From the NCBI GenBank assembly GCA_001970855.1, contig LSSN01005923.1:1-17892 (forward strand): DNA of 17,892 bases, in the 5' to 3' direction. The position numbers and the translations under genes were made by a program. Shown in pieces: positions 9,215-17,892 of this stretch. Numbering within the stretch: position 1 is the first letter of the stretch; each line of letters begins with the position of its first letter. The notes under the pieces were generated by a model. The model was given only the letters and a program-made list of their open reading frames with translations, ran no database searches and was not told the origin of the DNA. This stretch comes from Smittium culicis. Lineage: Eukaryota; Kickxellomycota; Harpellomycetes; Harpellales; Legeriomycetaceae.

Positions 9215-10210
9215 TTAGCATAAAATATAAGCATCGTTTCATCAAAAAGATAGGTCTCTGGGCTTAAGCTATTGATATTATCGTTTTCAACGAACAATGA
9301 GTTCACCGTAAATCCAAATACAATTCTATCCAGCAGCATTTTCTACACTGAAGAGTCTCAGACAAGGTATCTACTCCAACTTTTTCGCCACAAATAGTCA
9401 AATATCTGGCAGAAATATACACTGTTGAAAAGCTGAAAGTAGGCTCAATAAAAATCTACAAATTGCCTCTTCTTTAACTTTCAGATAGTCCTGCCAAGCT
9501 AGCCACACATTTAATGTTTCCTGAATTTATCAATTCACTGGATTTTACATGTAGAAAATCATTCATGTGGCAATCTATGGATATATCACCAGTTGTATAA
9601 TTGCTCCTAGGATGGGGTCAATACTCTTCCCTCACTGCTAAGCAAATCATAGTCAAGCATTTCTGGGCGCTATCAGCAGCAGGATTCCTCCGCTCCAGTG
9701 ACATCCACAGGGTTTAGGATCAATGCAGCTGCAATATAAAACGAGGGTTGAACCTAGTAATCGTATTCACTAAAATAAAAAGAAGTGGTCGCGAATTGAT
9801 AATCCATGCTAGATCAACCACTACGTTGATATAATATTATATACTGTAAATGCGTACATGGTCTACAAGGAAAAGGTGAAATTCAATCGTTGTCGAACTA
9901 CCCATATTAAGATTGGAAATTGGGTAGTTCATAGGCTTGTAAAATATGTCATCGATACCTCCAAGCCACATCTGTGTATGGTATTATAAGATAAATCCAT
10001 TATTTGTCTGATTTTATACGCCACAGTACTGAAGCGCCAATCCTCAATGAAAGAGAAATAGGCACTAACTCTGTCACAAACGCCGTGGTATCGACTGATG
10101 ATATAGTTTCACACGCTTTTCGGTCGAACTATACTATCTTCGATTCACACTATCGACTCACTAGAAATTCTTTGAATAGCTTAATTGAGTCGATTTTAAA
10201 TTTGGGGTAA
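9215..10210 (+). pseudogene. Tyrosine recombinase of element A (broken)
   Basis: The N-terminal helical domain is seen as YNSIQQHFLH (about 9322) and PQIVKYLAEIYTVEKLKVGSIKIYK (about 9391-9465, quoted in two parts in the family as Q.RF..W and YLA.......KVGSIK). The catalytic core begins with GFLRSSDIHRV, whose first catalytic Arg is CGC at 9691-9693, then LVIVFTKIKRSGRE. The C-terminal part is open from 10004 to TAA at 10208-10210. It carries DDIVSHAF (His at 10112-10114) and IFDSHYRLTR (Tyr nucleophile TAT at 10151-10153). At least two stops and several frameshifts separate these blocks. Such enzymes integrate a circular DNA intermediate without target-site duplication. The terminal 68 codons are the best preserved piece. 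Confidence 0.7.
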
Positions 10211-10220
10211 CTTAATATGT

Positions 10221-12600
10221 CTTCTCTTTGAAATATATTATTAAAATTTATCGAGCTATTTAAAGCGAATATTAATTTAAAATATATAATGACAATAGAC
10301 AGAATAAGCCATGAACGCTATACTCATTTTTAGATTTTCCGATAGATGATAAGGATAACGCAATATTGCAATTTACAAATAATAAAATTAATAATTTTTT
10401 CTATAGTTTATTATGTCACACTATAATTTTTATTGATTGTAATTTTCGGTTTAGTTTTAACCAATAAGATGGTTAAAATTAATATATCTTTTCACATCGA
10501 ATAGTAAAATTTGTTCTTTTCTCTTTAGAGCTCTATTAATTTTAGTTTAAAAGCGTATATTAAGGTTTACCGTTTAAATTATATTTAATCGATTTATCAA
10601 GGGTCTATAAATTATTTTCGAGGTATAGAAATCCAAAAAAATGGTTACAAATATATGTTTTATTAATTTTTAAAAACGTTCATTTTTGATGGTTCTGAAC
10701 ATGAAAAGTATTTTTTTTTAAAAAAATTTATTGGCTTAAAAAGCAAATGATATAATTAAATTAAAACTATACTAAACAAAATTTTTAAACGAATGTTAAT
10801 ATGTGTTATGAAATTATTATCTGTTTATGCGCTTATACTTATCAAGTTTAATCACTTTTTTTAGTTGAATTTGATAACAGTAGGTATTTATTATTTCCAG
10901 CTATTTTTCAAGTATTTAATTCTATTTTGTTATTTTTTTGTAATTTATAATGATATGTATCTATTCAAAAAGCGATGTTAATATCGTTCTTAGCTACCAA
11001 TATACGACCAACACATATTGATAACTTACATAACTATTATTAATATAATTATTGATCTATTTTTTAATTCCTTTAATCCTTATTTTATTTTTTAATAAAT
11101 TGTGGGAATTTTTCTTATTGAAATGCAGCAAAAACAATAATAATATTATTCTAGAAGTATCCATATCTTAAAAAGTGCCCATGAATTAAAATTTATATAT
11201 GAAAATGATGATTCTATTGTTCCTATATAAATATTCCGAAATTATAATTCTGCGTGCTATTTATAATTGCAATAATTTTTTTTAATTTTTCATATTCGTG
11301 TTTATTTCCTCGATCTAAAATATATTTTACCTATTTACATAGCTAATTGTATTATGTTATAAAAATTATCCATCTATCTCATTAATTGATAATCGAAAAT
11401 GTAATAACCAAATATATTATGATTGGTTATTTAATCATTAATTATAAGAAAAAATTTTATTTATTAGTTGCTTCTAATTTTCATTTTAATGAAAGCTAAA
11501 AATGCTAGCTTCAAACCTGTTGACGATATACTTAGAAAAAAGGTTTAATAACTAATTCAATATATCCAGAAGGATTTTAAATATGATAAAAATAAAATTA
11601 TCGAAAGGAAATAAAGCTCATTCAAACTTATTTCAATATTGAAATTAATATCATTCATAACCACAAAGGTTATGAGGATATTTTGTATAAAAGTTGCTTC
11701 ATATAAACTGTGTTATATAGTTTGACTTAGGTATCGTTTTCGATACGAGTTTGAGAAAATTAATGAATAAATTAGTGATATTTATTGCATTTTGAAACAG
11801 AGTTCAACATTAGATTATTATTATTTTTATTAAAAGATGAAAGTTATATGATTATAGCTATTTTTTTTTTTAAATTCGGTGAAAATTTTTTGAAACTTAC
11901 AAAAAAACAGACCGCTGCGAATTTTGTAAGTAATATGTAATAAATCGACAAAGCGCTTGTGATGTAGCTAAGGTAGCATAAATAAATTACCGTTATAATG
12001 CGAATAATTAGTGATAGCTGCTCTTTATAATATTAAATTCAACTCATCCCCAAAAAAGAATCAATAGTAGGGTTAAAACTAAAAAAATTATATAAATATC
12101 AAAAATAATTAATTTATATATGTTAATTTAATGGTTATTATGAATTTATTTCAAAGTATATGAAATATTTAAGATAAATTTGGGCTATTAATTCACTTTT
12201 ACAGACATAAATTTGAAAATTGCAAAAAATTGAATGAGTAAGAAAAAGTTGACCAAAAAAAAAAAAAAAAATCGAAAATGGCGAACCAAAAAAATAGAGA
12301 AATAAAAATAATACTTATCTAAAGCGCCTATTGGTAATTTTGTTTGACAGAGTAGTTACATCGCTGAATAAATTGGATTTTTATTTAATATAATGAGAAA
12401 GTATAAAGAAAAAGAAAATGATTCAAAATGTAGTGAAAAGGTAAGAACGAACTGTTCAGATACTATTTTTTTATTATTTGTGAATAAAATATTAAAATTA
12501 TGTAATAAAAGTATAATAAACTCTCTGAGACAAAAAAAAAAAAAGTAATAAAAGTAGAGTAAGTATTGTTGATATTAAAGTATGAGTTTTAAAAAAGAGA
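10221..12600. other. AT-rich desert between the two elements, left part
   Basis: About 2.4 kb with no coding frame, tRNA or recognised repeat. It has several short perfect inverted repeats (10455-10478, 11403-11431, 11655-11675, all 8-bp arms) at roughly the frequency expected for this composition. From about 12230 the + strand becomes purine-rich with an A17 run (12255-12271) and an A13 run (12532-12544). Confidence 0.55.
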
Positions 12601-12609
12601 GGATAGAAA

Positions 12610-12789
12610 ATGATTAGATATCAACCACCGCCGAACACTAGTTTTACTCCAGGCTCTATTGAGAACCATATTTTTCTTGTAACAATCCAGAGTCATGTTA
12701 TAATTTGTTTTACTATCAATTTTTTATTTTATTTTTCATTTGAATTAAAGGTCTCTTACTTTTTGTTGGATGAAGCATTTCGAATTTAA
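12610..12789 (+). CDS. Small ORF of unknown function, 59 codons
   Basis: ATG at 12610 (context GAAAATGATT) opens 59 codons ending at TAA 12787-12789. The first 20 residues (starting MIRYQPPPNTSFTPG) are encoded by noticeably GC-richer DNA than the surrounding desert. The second half is hydrophobic and AT-driven (VTIQSHVIICFTINFLFYFSF) and could be one membrane segment, or an intron: GTAACA at about 12679 and TTAAAG at about 12745-12750 would frame a 72-nt intron like those of the Nudix gene, in phase. I do not recognise a family. It may be a gene remnant, a transposon fragment or chance. Confidence 0.2.
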   Translation: MIRYQPPPNTSFTPGSIENHIFLVTIQSHVIICFTINFLFYFSFELKVSYFLLDEAFRI

Positions 12790-14844
12790 CTACAAAGAAA
12801 ATATATAGCTATTGAAAAGAAAGGTTTTTAAAGTAACTAATAACTAAAAATTTATTGTAATCTGAAAAAAAAGCACATAAGATAACGAAAAAAGTTAAAA
12901 ATAAAAGTTAGTCCTAATCTAAGTAAAATTAAGCTAAATTTAAATTTTTTTGATGAAAAAAGGACAGCCTAACATGCTTCTGATGCTCTCACCAAAAAAT
13001 TAATATCCCATTTTTTTTGGCTTTACATCTAATTTTATTCAGTTATAAAAATAAATCTTCATAATTTAACAAATAGTAATTATTATTATATATTAAATTT
13101 TGTATACCTACAATCTTGAAAATTTTAAATACCGACGCTAATTCAAAGCTTTAGATATTGATACTGAATTTTTTATTTTTATAACTTAATTATCGAACAA
13201 TCAAACCTTTTATTCACCGCATTAAAATCCGTAATTGAAAATTAAGGTATTGTTATATTAAAATCTGCCACATATCTTGTTTTTCAATCATCGCCTTCTT
13301 TTAACCGATCTCAATATTCCTTTCAAATTCTATAATTGAAAGCATAATCCCTTTCGGTGTAGAAAATTCTATTTAACACGTTAGATTTCAAATATTTCCT
13401 TATACATTATATTACTTAGAATTATTATTTTAAACAAATCGCCGTGAAAATTCCCAAATCACAAAAAAAATTGTGAAAATTGTATTTTTTATTAATAAAA
13501 AAGTATTTACATTTTATAAATATTAAACATTCAAATGATAATCTAAAATATTAATTCAAAAGTATATTATTCACTTTCATAGAACCAAAAATTAAAACTT
13601 TTATTTTTTTTTAAACATATATCTTATTACTGCATTTTATATATAAAAGCCTTAATCCGTAATATTTTAATACCCTAGATTATACATAATTAGCCGGTTA
13701 TAAATTTATATCTAGTCATGGTATTTACTTAATTTAAAAATTCAAAACCTAAATTGATAATGAAGTTTTATTAGCCAAAGTTATTAATACTATTATATGG
13801 ATAGTAGAATCGAATTATATAAATTATCGTTTACCTTAAAAATAAATCAATATGGTTAATTTTTCTAAACAGAAAACAGAAGAAAGTAAAATTATTTATT
13901 AGTGTTGCAAATAAAATTTTTGTTGTTTGTTTAAAAAGCATATTAAAAGTTTATTTTAAAGTCAACCTCAAAAAAATTCTAACCATTTTAAAAATCTATA
14001 TAATACTAGGCTATTAATACTAAAACTGTTAAATTAAAAGTACTTTGGATTGAGATTGGGTCATTTTTCTTGTCATTATATCATATTAACCTGATAAATA
14101 TTAATGATTTGTGCAGTTTAGTTTCCCAAATATTGCCATTCTAAGTTAAATTTCTATAATCCTTTGTATAAAGAGCTTATTATAATTTTGGTTTGTACTA
14201 AGTTCTTTTTTTCAGCGATCTTCTTTATGTAACACTTGTATATTATCTATCTATAAATATTCTAAACTTATGGCAGATCTGCTAGTCTTTTTTTTACGAT
14301 GACTTTATTTCTTATTATATCAAAGTTAAATCATCACAACTCGACACAAATATTATAAATTTCTTGTTTTTGAACATAATTTATATATTTGTAATTTTTA
14401 TGATATTTTTAGGTAAATTATTTTACATATTTAATCGAAATTTACATTATTTAATAATTATATTACTGTATACAAAATTTGAATTATTTATTACCTATAT
14501 TCAATTTTTATAAATTATTCTAAGTTTAGAAATCAATTATTTACAATCTAGCGGATGATGTGAATATATACTAATAATTCAATATTTTCAATGGTAAAAA
14601 TCTGTGAAATTCTGTATATTATTTGATTTTTTTAAAAAGTTATTTTATATCTATAATATTACTTTGGAATAATGAAATGAACCAAAAAAAACAGAATATA
14701 TTATTTAAATTTAATTATTTTTCAAAATTAAATTATGCTCTATTCTCAAAGTTGTCTATAAATATTATATCATTATTTAATGTTATATTAATCATACTCT
14801 TTAGAGCATATATAATTATTATTATATGAATAGAAGAGATGTAA
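12790..14844. other. AT-rich desert between the two elements, right part
   Basis: About 2 kb of AT-rich DNA with no supportable gene. An apparent + strand frame at 14623-14829 is low-complexity (Ile, Leu, Phe, Asn, Lys) and starts on a non-ATG codon, as expected from AT-rich noise. If element B has terminal repeats on its 3' side they should lie at about 14700-14845, but I could not see them. Confidence 0.55.
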
Positions 14845-14848
14845 TAAG

Positions 14849-15905
14849 TTAATCCAGAAGTAATATAGACTCTGTTTCGTTGATTGTAGAATTCTTAGAT
14901 AATCGTTAGTAAGAGTATAAAATTGAGTAGTTCGACATAAAGTATGGGAAAAGATTTTTTCAGGGGAGACTTCAAAATTTGCTGCCACTGTATCTTGAAT
15001 TACGCAGGTCTTCGGTATCGGAGTATCTAGCTGTATATCTTAAGCTATGATATTAAGTCAATTAATTTAGTGATAATATTCGCAGCTAGCGGTATTTAAT
15101 AATCATCCAAGTACCTTAATAGTCTATTTTCACTTTTAGAGCAATTATCTGTGTAAGAAGTTGGGCAAGAGTTGGGCAAGAGCTGGCTCAATCCTTTTTT
15201 TATATACTTCGAATGTATACGCTGAACAAAAAATGCTTCTGAACGCCTGATAATTTTAAATTTGCGTATTATTGGTCTACTCTTTAGTTTCATCTTTGGT
15301 GCGATTATTTCCAATTTTATATCTCTCTGTCTAATTGCTGTTTTGGCATCATCAATACGATTCATGTTTGATGCTCGAAGAAATAAATCTAAGTTAAAAG
15401 CGAAAATATTTCAGTTGTATGATTCTTTTCTGATAGCTCGGGTGAGAGTCCCCATTCGCATAATCACATAGTTAGTTGACTTATATATATTTAAAAATTT
15501 ACAAATGGCGTCAAATATGCATCATCTAGTGCTTCTAATAAATCTCTTATTAAACGATAATTTTCAATCTCTTCGGAGTTATTAACTAACATCATAAGCC
15601 CTGAAAAATGCTTGAGTATTAGAAATTTTAAGAATTTTTTTCTTGCAACCCTCTTCCAAATAATTGATGATCTGTGGTGCTGATATCTCTGATGTGATGT
15701 GATATGATGTTCTCCTGCTCAAAAATATTTGCTTTATAGTAAAGTATCACGAAATACGCTTTAGATATCGTTCTATTTAAAAAAATTTCATTATAAATAT
15801 CTGAAAGACCTTGTCTTTTGTGGGCACACCACTTATTCTTCAAGTCTTAAAATTTCAGTATTTGTTCTAGGATAACGGAGATTTTCCGCTTTTAGGTTCG
15901 GGGAC
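14849..15905 (-). pseudogene. Tyrosine recombinase of element B (broken)
   Basis: Read on the - strand. The N-terminal domain (15843-15628) is open and includes WCAHKRQGLSDIYNEI and ISHHIRDISTTDHQLFG. The core starts with DLFLRASNMNRIDD (catalytic Arg codon at 15375-15377) and continues through LEIIAPKMKLKSRP to YIKKGLSQLLP..CPT and ENRLLRYLDD (stop near 15096). After a frame change, TPIPK (about 15025) leads to AANFEVSPEKIFSHTL (His at 14944-14946) and NDYLRI (Tyr codon at 14899-14901). The His-to-Tyr distance is two residues longer than in A, and the DNA alignment shows small indels between them, so the reading frame is shifted at the active site. Homology to A at DNA level runs to the position of the stop (about 14849). 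Confidence 0.7.
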
Positions 15906-16268
15906 TATTGTCTTTGGTTGAATATTAATTTTTTGATACCTATAGCTCTTTCAAATACGGGAACCAAATAGTGTATTTCCACATCGGGGTCACTGGTGTT
16001 AGAGTATGTCGTTCTCCTCGGTTCTTATAAATTGTCTGAGAAATTAATTTCAATGGCTGGCATTCGTACGGGCTCTACCATTTTGACATTCTGAGCGTCA
16101 GTGAGTATTTTATTATCGTCTTGCTGTCGGGAAACCAACTGAAATAGGTATCTACTTTCTTGTTATTTATTGATTCAAATATTTCTGTGTTTCCGATCAC
16201 ATATACCTTTTCTTGAGAGAGGAACTATGACATGATAGCGGCCAAAGAATTACTTGCTTCTTTAGTAG
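15906..16268 (-). pseudogene. Linker between RNase H and recombinase of element B
   Basis: On the - strand, EIFESINNKKVDTYFSWFPDSK, which I cite only by its core YFSWFPD (16126-16146), corresponds to YYSWFTD of element A (8521-8541). Just upstream, FLSQEKV matches YLSQDKF of A (about 8427-8447). Downstream pieces such as VEIHYLVPVFERA lead into the recombinase N-terminus. At least one in-frame TAG interrupts it. In DIRS-type polyproteins this region joins RNase H to the recombinase. No methyltransferase motif was seen. Confidence 0.5.
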
Positions 16269-16271
16269 TTG

Positions 16272-16786
16272 TTATGTTTAAATACAATTAAATTTAGAAA
16301 TAAAAATATATAATATAAATGGTATTTTTTTTTGAGATAAAAATAAGTGATTTCTTTAAGATTTACATATAAAAAGTTTATAAAAGTAAACAAGTCAAAT
16401 AAAGTAATAAAAATAATTTTATTGATTATAAATAAAAGTAAAAGTTTTTTAGTATTCTGAGAATTTTTTCGACGTCCTTCACATTAGTTTTAAGTTACTT
16501 CCTCTTTTATACTTAGAATAAGTTTTAATTATGACTGTAGTAATTATAGCTTATAATATATAGTTATTCTCGCATATTAGTTTAGACATATTTTATAGTT
16601 TTATATTATTTTAATATATTCATCAAAAATTTTTATTATTTTTAGATGTCTTGGTACATATGAATGTTATTATAATATTTTCTATAAATTTCTTGCTAAT
16701 AATTGTTACATTGTTATCTTGTTATACTTTAATGTATATATTTTATATTATTTAGATTTATATTTATTGTTTGTATTTGAAATTCA
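16272..16786. mobile_element. AT-rich insertion (about 515 bp) within element B, possible MITE
   Basis: In element A the end of RNase H (CRMIPQNG) continues directly into YLSQDKF. In element B the matching pieces (end of RNase H at about 16800 and FLSQEKV at about 16230) are separated by about 500 bp of very AT-rich non-coding DNA. Near its two ends lie AAATACAA (16280-16287) and TTGTATTT (16771-16778), an 8-bp perfect inverted pair inside a longer imperfect similarity. No convincing target duplication was found, and AT-rich sequence makes the ends uncertain. Confidence 0.4.
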
Positions 16787-16799
16787 ATTTCAGCTCATC

Positions 16800-17892
16800 A
16801 CACGGTCATTCTACCTGGGCAGTGAGTCAGCTGGGTTTATATCCGATGGAACATACGTTACATCACAGCTGGTGTTAGTCTTCAAGAAGTGTGACCATAT
16901 TCGTTCAGAGATCCCCGATAGTTTTGGAAAGGTTGTTTCTTCTAATTTCTTGATGTATGATAAAATCGTAGTGTTGTCTAAGTTGACGAGTGATGAGCAA
17001 CCGTCAGCTCTCCGGAGTTTTAAGGAATATAATATCGTCAATAATTCCTTTGCATTAATGAGCATTAAGTAACCTGTATCTTTCTATAAGCGATATTAGA
17101 ATCTCGAACCTAAAACTACTCTCCATACAGTACCACATTATCTGTTAATATTTCCATTTCTGGATATTCTGGAAGAAAATAAACGCCATTCCATGATCTT
17201 AATGGTTCTTCCAGAATATAATGTTCTATATTTCGGGCACCGTAAAAATAACAGTCGATGCCCAAGAGCTCGATTTCAATAGGCAGCTGTAATTCATTTA
17301 TATCAGACGTCAAAGCATGAAAATTTACTGAATCAAGGCTACTGACATTGCTTGAGTTTTTCCAATGAAGACCTCTAAGCATCTCAGTGTCTTTTTCCCC
17401 TCGTTCAGAATCTTTCTCGATTCTTGAATCAGGTCTCTGGCCTTGATTATCGGGACATTTAGTGACATTTTTGGTGAGTTTATTACAATTTCAAAAATTT
17501 TTATCGATTTAGATGGTATTTTTAGCGTTTTCTCAGGGTAAATTTTGAATCCAATTTTCGAGAGCTTGAAATAAACTAACTGAGTGTTTGATATACATAC
17601 TTCCTTGGTAAAGCTCAGAATAAGTTGATCGTCAAGATATAATAATGTCCGATTTCTTATTTTTTGGCTCATTAATGAACAGTTCTCAGGGTCTTTATGA
17701 AAATCAATGGGCTCAGCAAAAAAACGAATATTAGTACTATGATTTGCTATGATTTTTTGTTTCAATGAAAAATCAGATATTTCCTGTATTTTTTGCACAC
17801 TAGTATGAGTATTAGTACATCACTGAGCTCGAGGGATGTCATGTAATCCTTTCTCTGTATCATGCATAGATTAATGACAGATTCTATATGTT
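16800..17892 (-). pseudogene. Reverse transcriptase-RNase H of element B (partial, broken)
   Basis: On the - strand the RT enters at motif A, SLELSDVLILI, whose first acidic residue is Glu (codon at 17828-17830) where the family has Asp. A frame change then leads to LLSPLIFIKTLRTV (motif B), another change to TLLYLDDQLIL (YLDD at 17628-17639), FEIVINSPKM and the K..DLIQESRKIL connector to FIGKTQAM. The first roughly 43 residues of the longest open frame (17798 to about 17670) are therefore a shadow. RNase H continues in a new frame with SWNGVYFLPE and ILTDN (Asp at 17140-17142). The final frame (17065-16811) has NAKELLTILYSLKL, LDNTT (Asp at 16976-16978) and NPAD..PR (Asp at 16826-16828). These three RNase H acidic positions are kept, unlike in A. 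Confidence 0.75.

Larger units (their letters stand above)
6148..10220 (+). mobile_element. Element A: decayed DIRS-like tyrosine-recombinase retrotransposon
   Basis: From left to right on the + strand I can follow a gag-like protein (6148-6961), reverse transcriptase (about 6975-7650, YLDD at 7578-7589), RNase H (about 7750-8430), a linker (about 8430-8870) and a tyrosine recombinase (about 9215-10210). RT plus RNase H followed by a tyrosine recombinase in place of a DDE integrase defines the DIRS order. Every module carries stops or frameshifts, so the copy is dead and old. The right edge is set by nucleotide similarity with element B just past the stop (for example GTCGAACTA shared inside the recombinase). 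The terminal and internal complementary repeats typical of DIRS were not found, so the true ends are unknown. Confidence 0.8.
14845..17892 (-). mobile_element. Element B: decayed DIRS-like retrotransposon, cut by the window edge
   Basis: On the - strand, reading from 17892 down, come RT motif A and YLDD (17628-17639), RNase H (about 17150-16811), a linker (YFSWFPD, 16126-16146) and a tyrosine recombinase down to about 14849. The order and motifs mirror element A, but the proteins differ strongly: roughly half of the residues agree in the RT-RNase H connector by eye. The two are therefore different families or old relatives, not recent copies. The gag and RT N-terminus lie beyond the window. 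Its 3' end faces that of A, with about 4.6 kb between them. Fewer catalytic residues are lost than in A, but frameshifts are present in each module. Confidence 0.8.

Noticed and set aside
14623..14829. Hydrophobic 68-codon + strand frame
   Set aside because: It is low-complexity Ile/Leu/Phe/Asn content from AT-rich DNA and lacks an ATG at its start.
15262..15471. Plus-strand frame with apparent membrane segments
   Set aside because: It is antisense to the catalytic core of the element B recombinase, which explains the open frame.
16719..17072. Plus-strand 117-codon frame
   Set aside because: It is antisense to the RNase H of element B, where NAKELL, LDNTT and NPAD are readable on the minus strand.
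1..17892. CRISPR arrays, rRNA, canonical tRNA genes or bacterial-type operons
   Set aside because: No regularly spaced repeats, no rRNA-like sequence and no foldable tRNA were seen. Introns and DIRS elements mark the DNA as eukaryotic.

Overview
This is an AT-rich eukaryotic window, roughly three quarters A+T by eye. It contains one partial gene, one complete three-exon gene, the decayed remains of two DIRS-like tyrosine-recombinase retrotransposons, one piggyBac-type MITE and long non-coding stretches. The evidence for a eukaryote is two short GT-AG introns (88 and 73 nt), peroxisomal-type enzymes with C-terminal ...KL ends, AATAAA signals and DIRS-class elements. The gag and recombinase motifs (PPPLN in gag, a GRGRG tail, HAF...YRLTR in the recombinase) resemble, from memory, DIRS elements of early-diverging zygomycete-type fungi. 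I would guess such a fungus, possibly an AT-rich insect-gut lineage, but the species is not established.

Layout. 1-432: 3' part of a kappa-class glutathione S-transferase / DsbA-like gene ending in the canonical peroxisomal tripeptide SKL. 433-2533: AT-rich spacer with a GC-richer island (about 1550-1670) and a 191-bp MITE flanked by TTAA (1781-1979). 2534-3753: a NUDT19-type Nudix hydrolase (CoA diphosphohydrolase family) in three exons, ending in YKL. 3754-5670: non-coding. 5678-5758: a tiny ORF with a gene-like start. 6148 to about 10220: element A (+ strand), with gag, reverse transcriptase, RNase H, linker and tyrosine recombinase in order, riddled with stops and frameshifts. 10221-14844: AT-rich desert with one 59-codon ORF. 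14845-17892: element B (- strand), a related but clearly divergent element running out of the right edge, with RT, RNase H, linker and recombinase recognisable and an AT-rich insertion of about 515 bp inside it.

How the parts relate. The two host genes plausibly act in the same organelle, the peroxisome: one in thiol/disulfide or GSH chemistry, the other in turnover of CoA or acyl-CoA. The rest is transposon graveyard. A and B point at each other and neither can encode an intact polyprotein, but each serves as a key for reading the other. I see no tRNA, rRNA or CRISPR array, and no convincing novel multi-gene system. The most informative points are the paired peroxisomal signals, the exon model of the Nudix gene with a possible alternative 3' end, the MITE, and the two DIRS remnants with their insertions.
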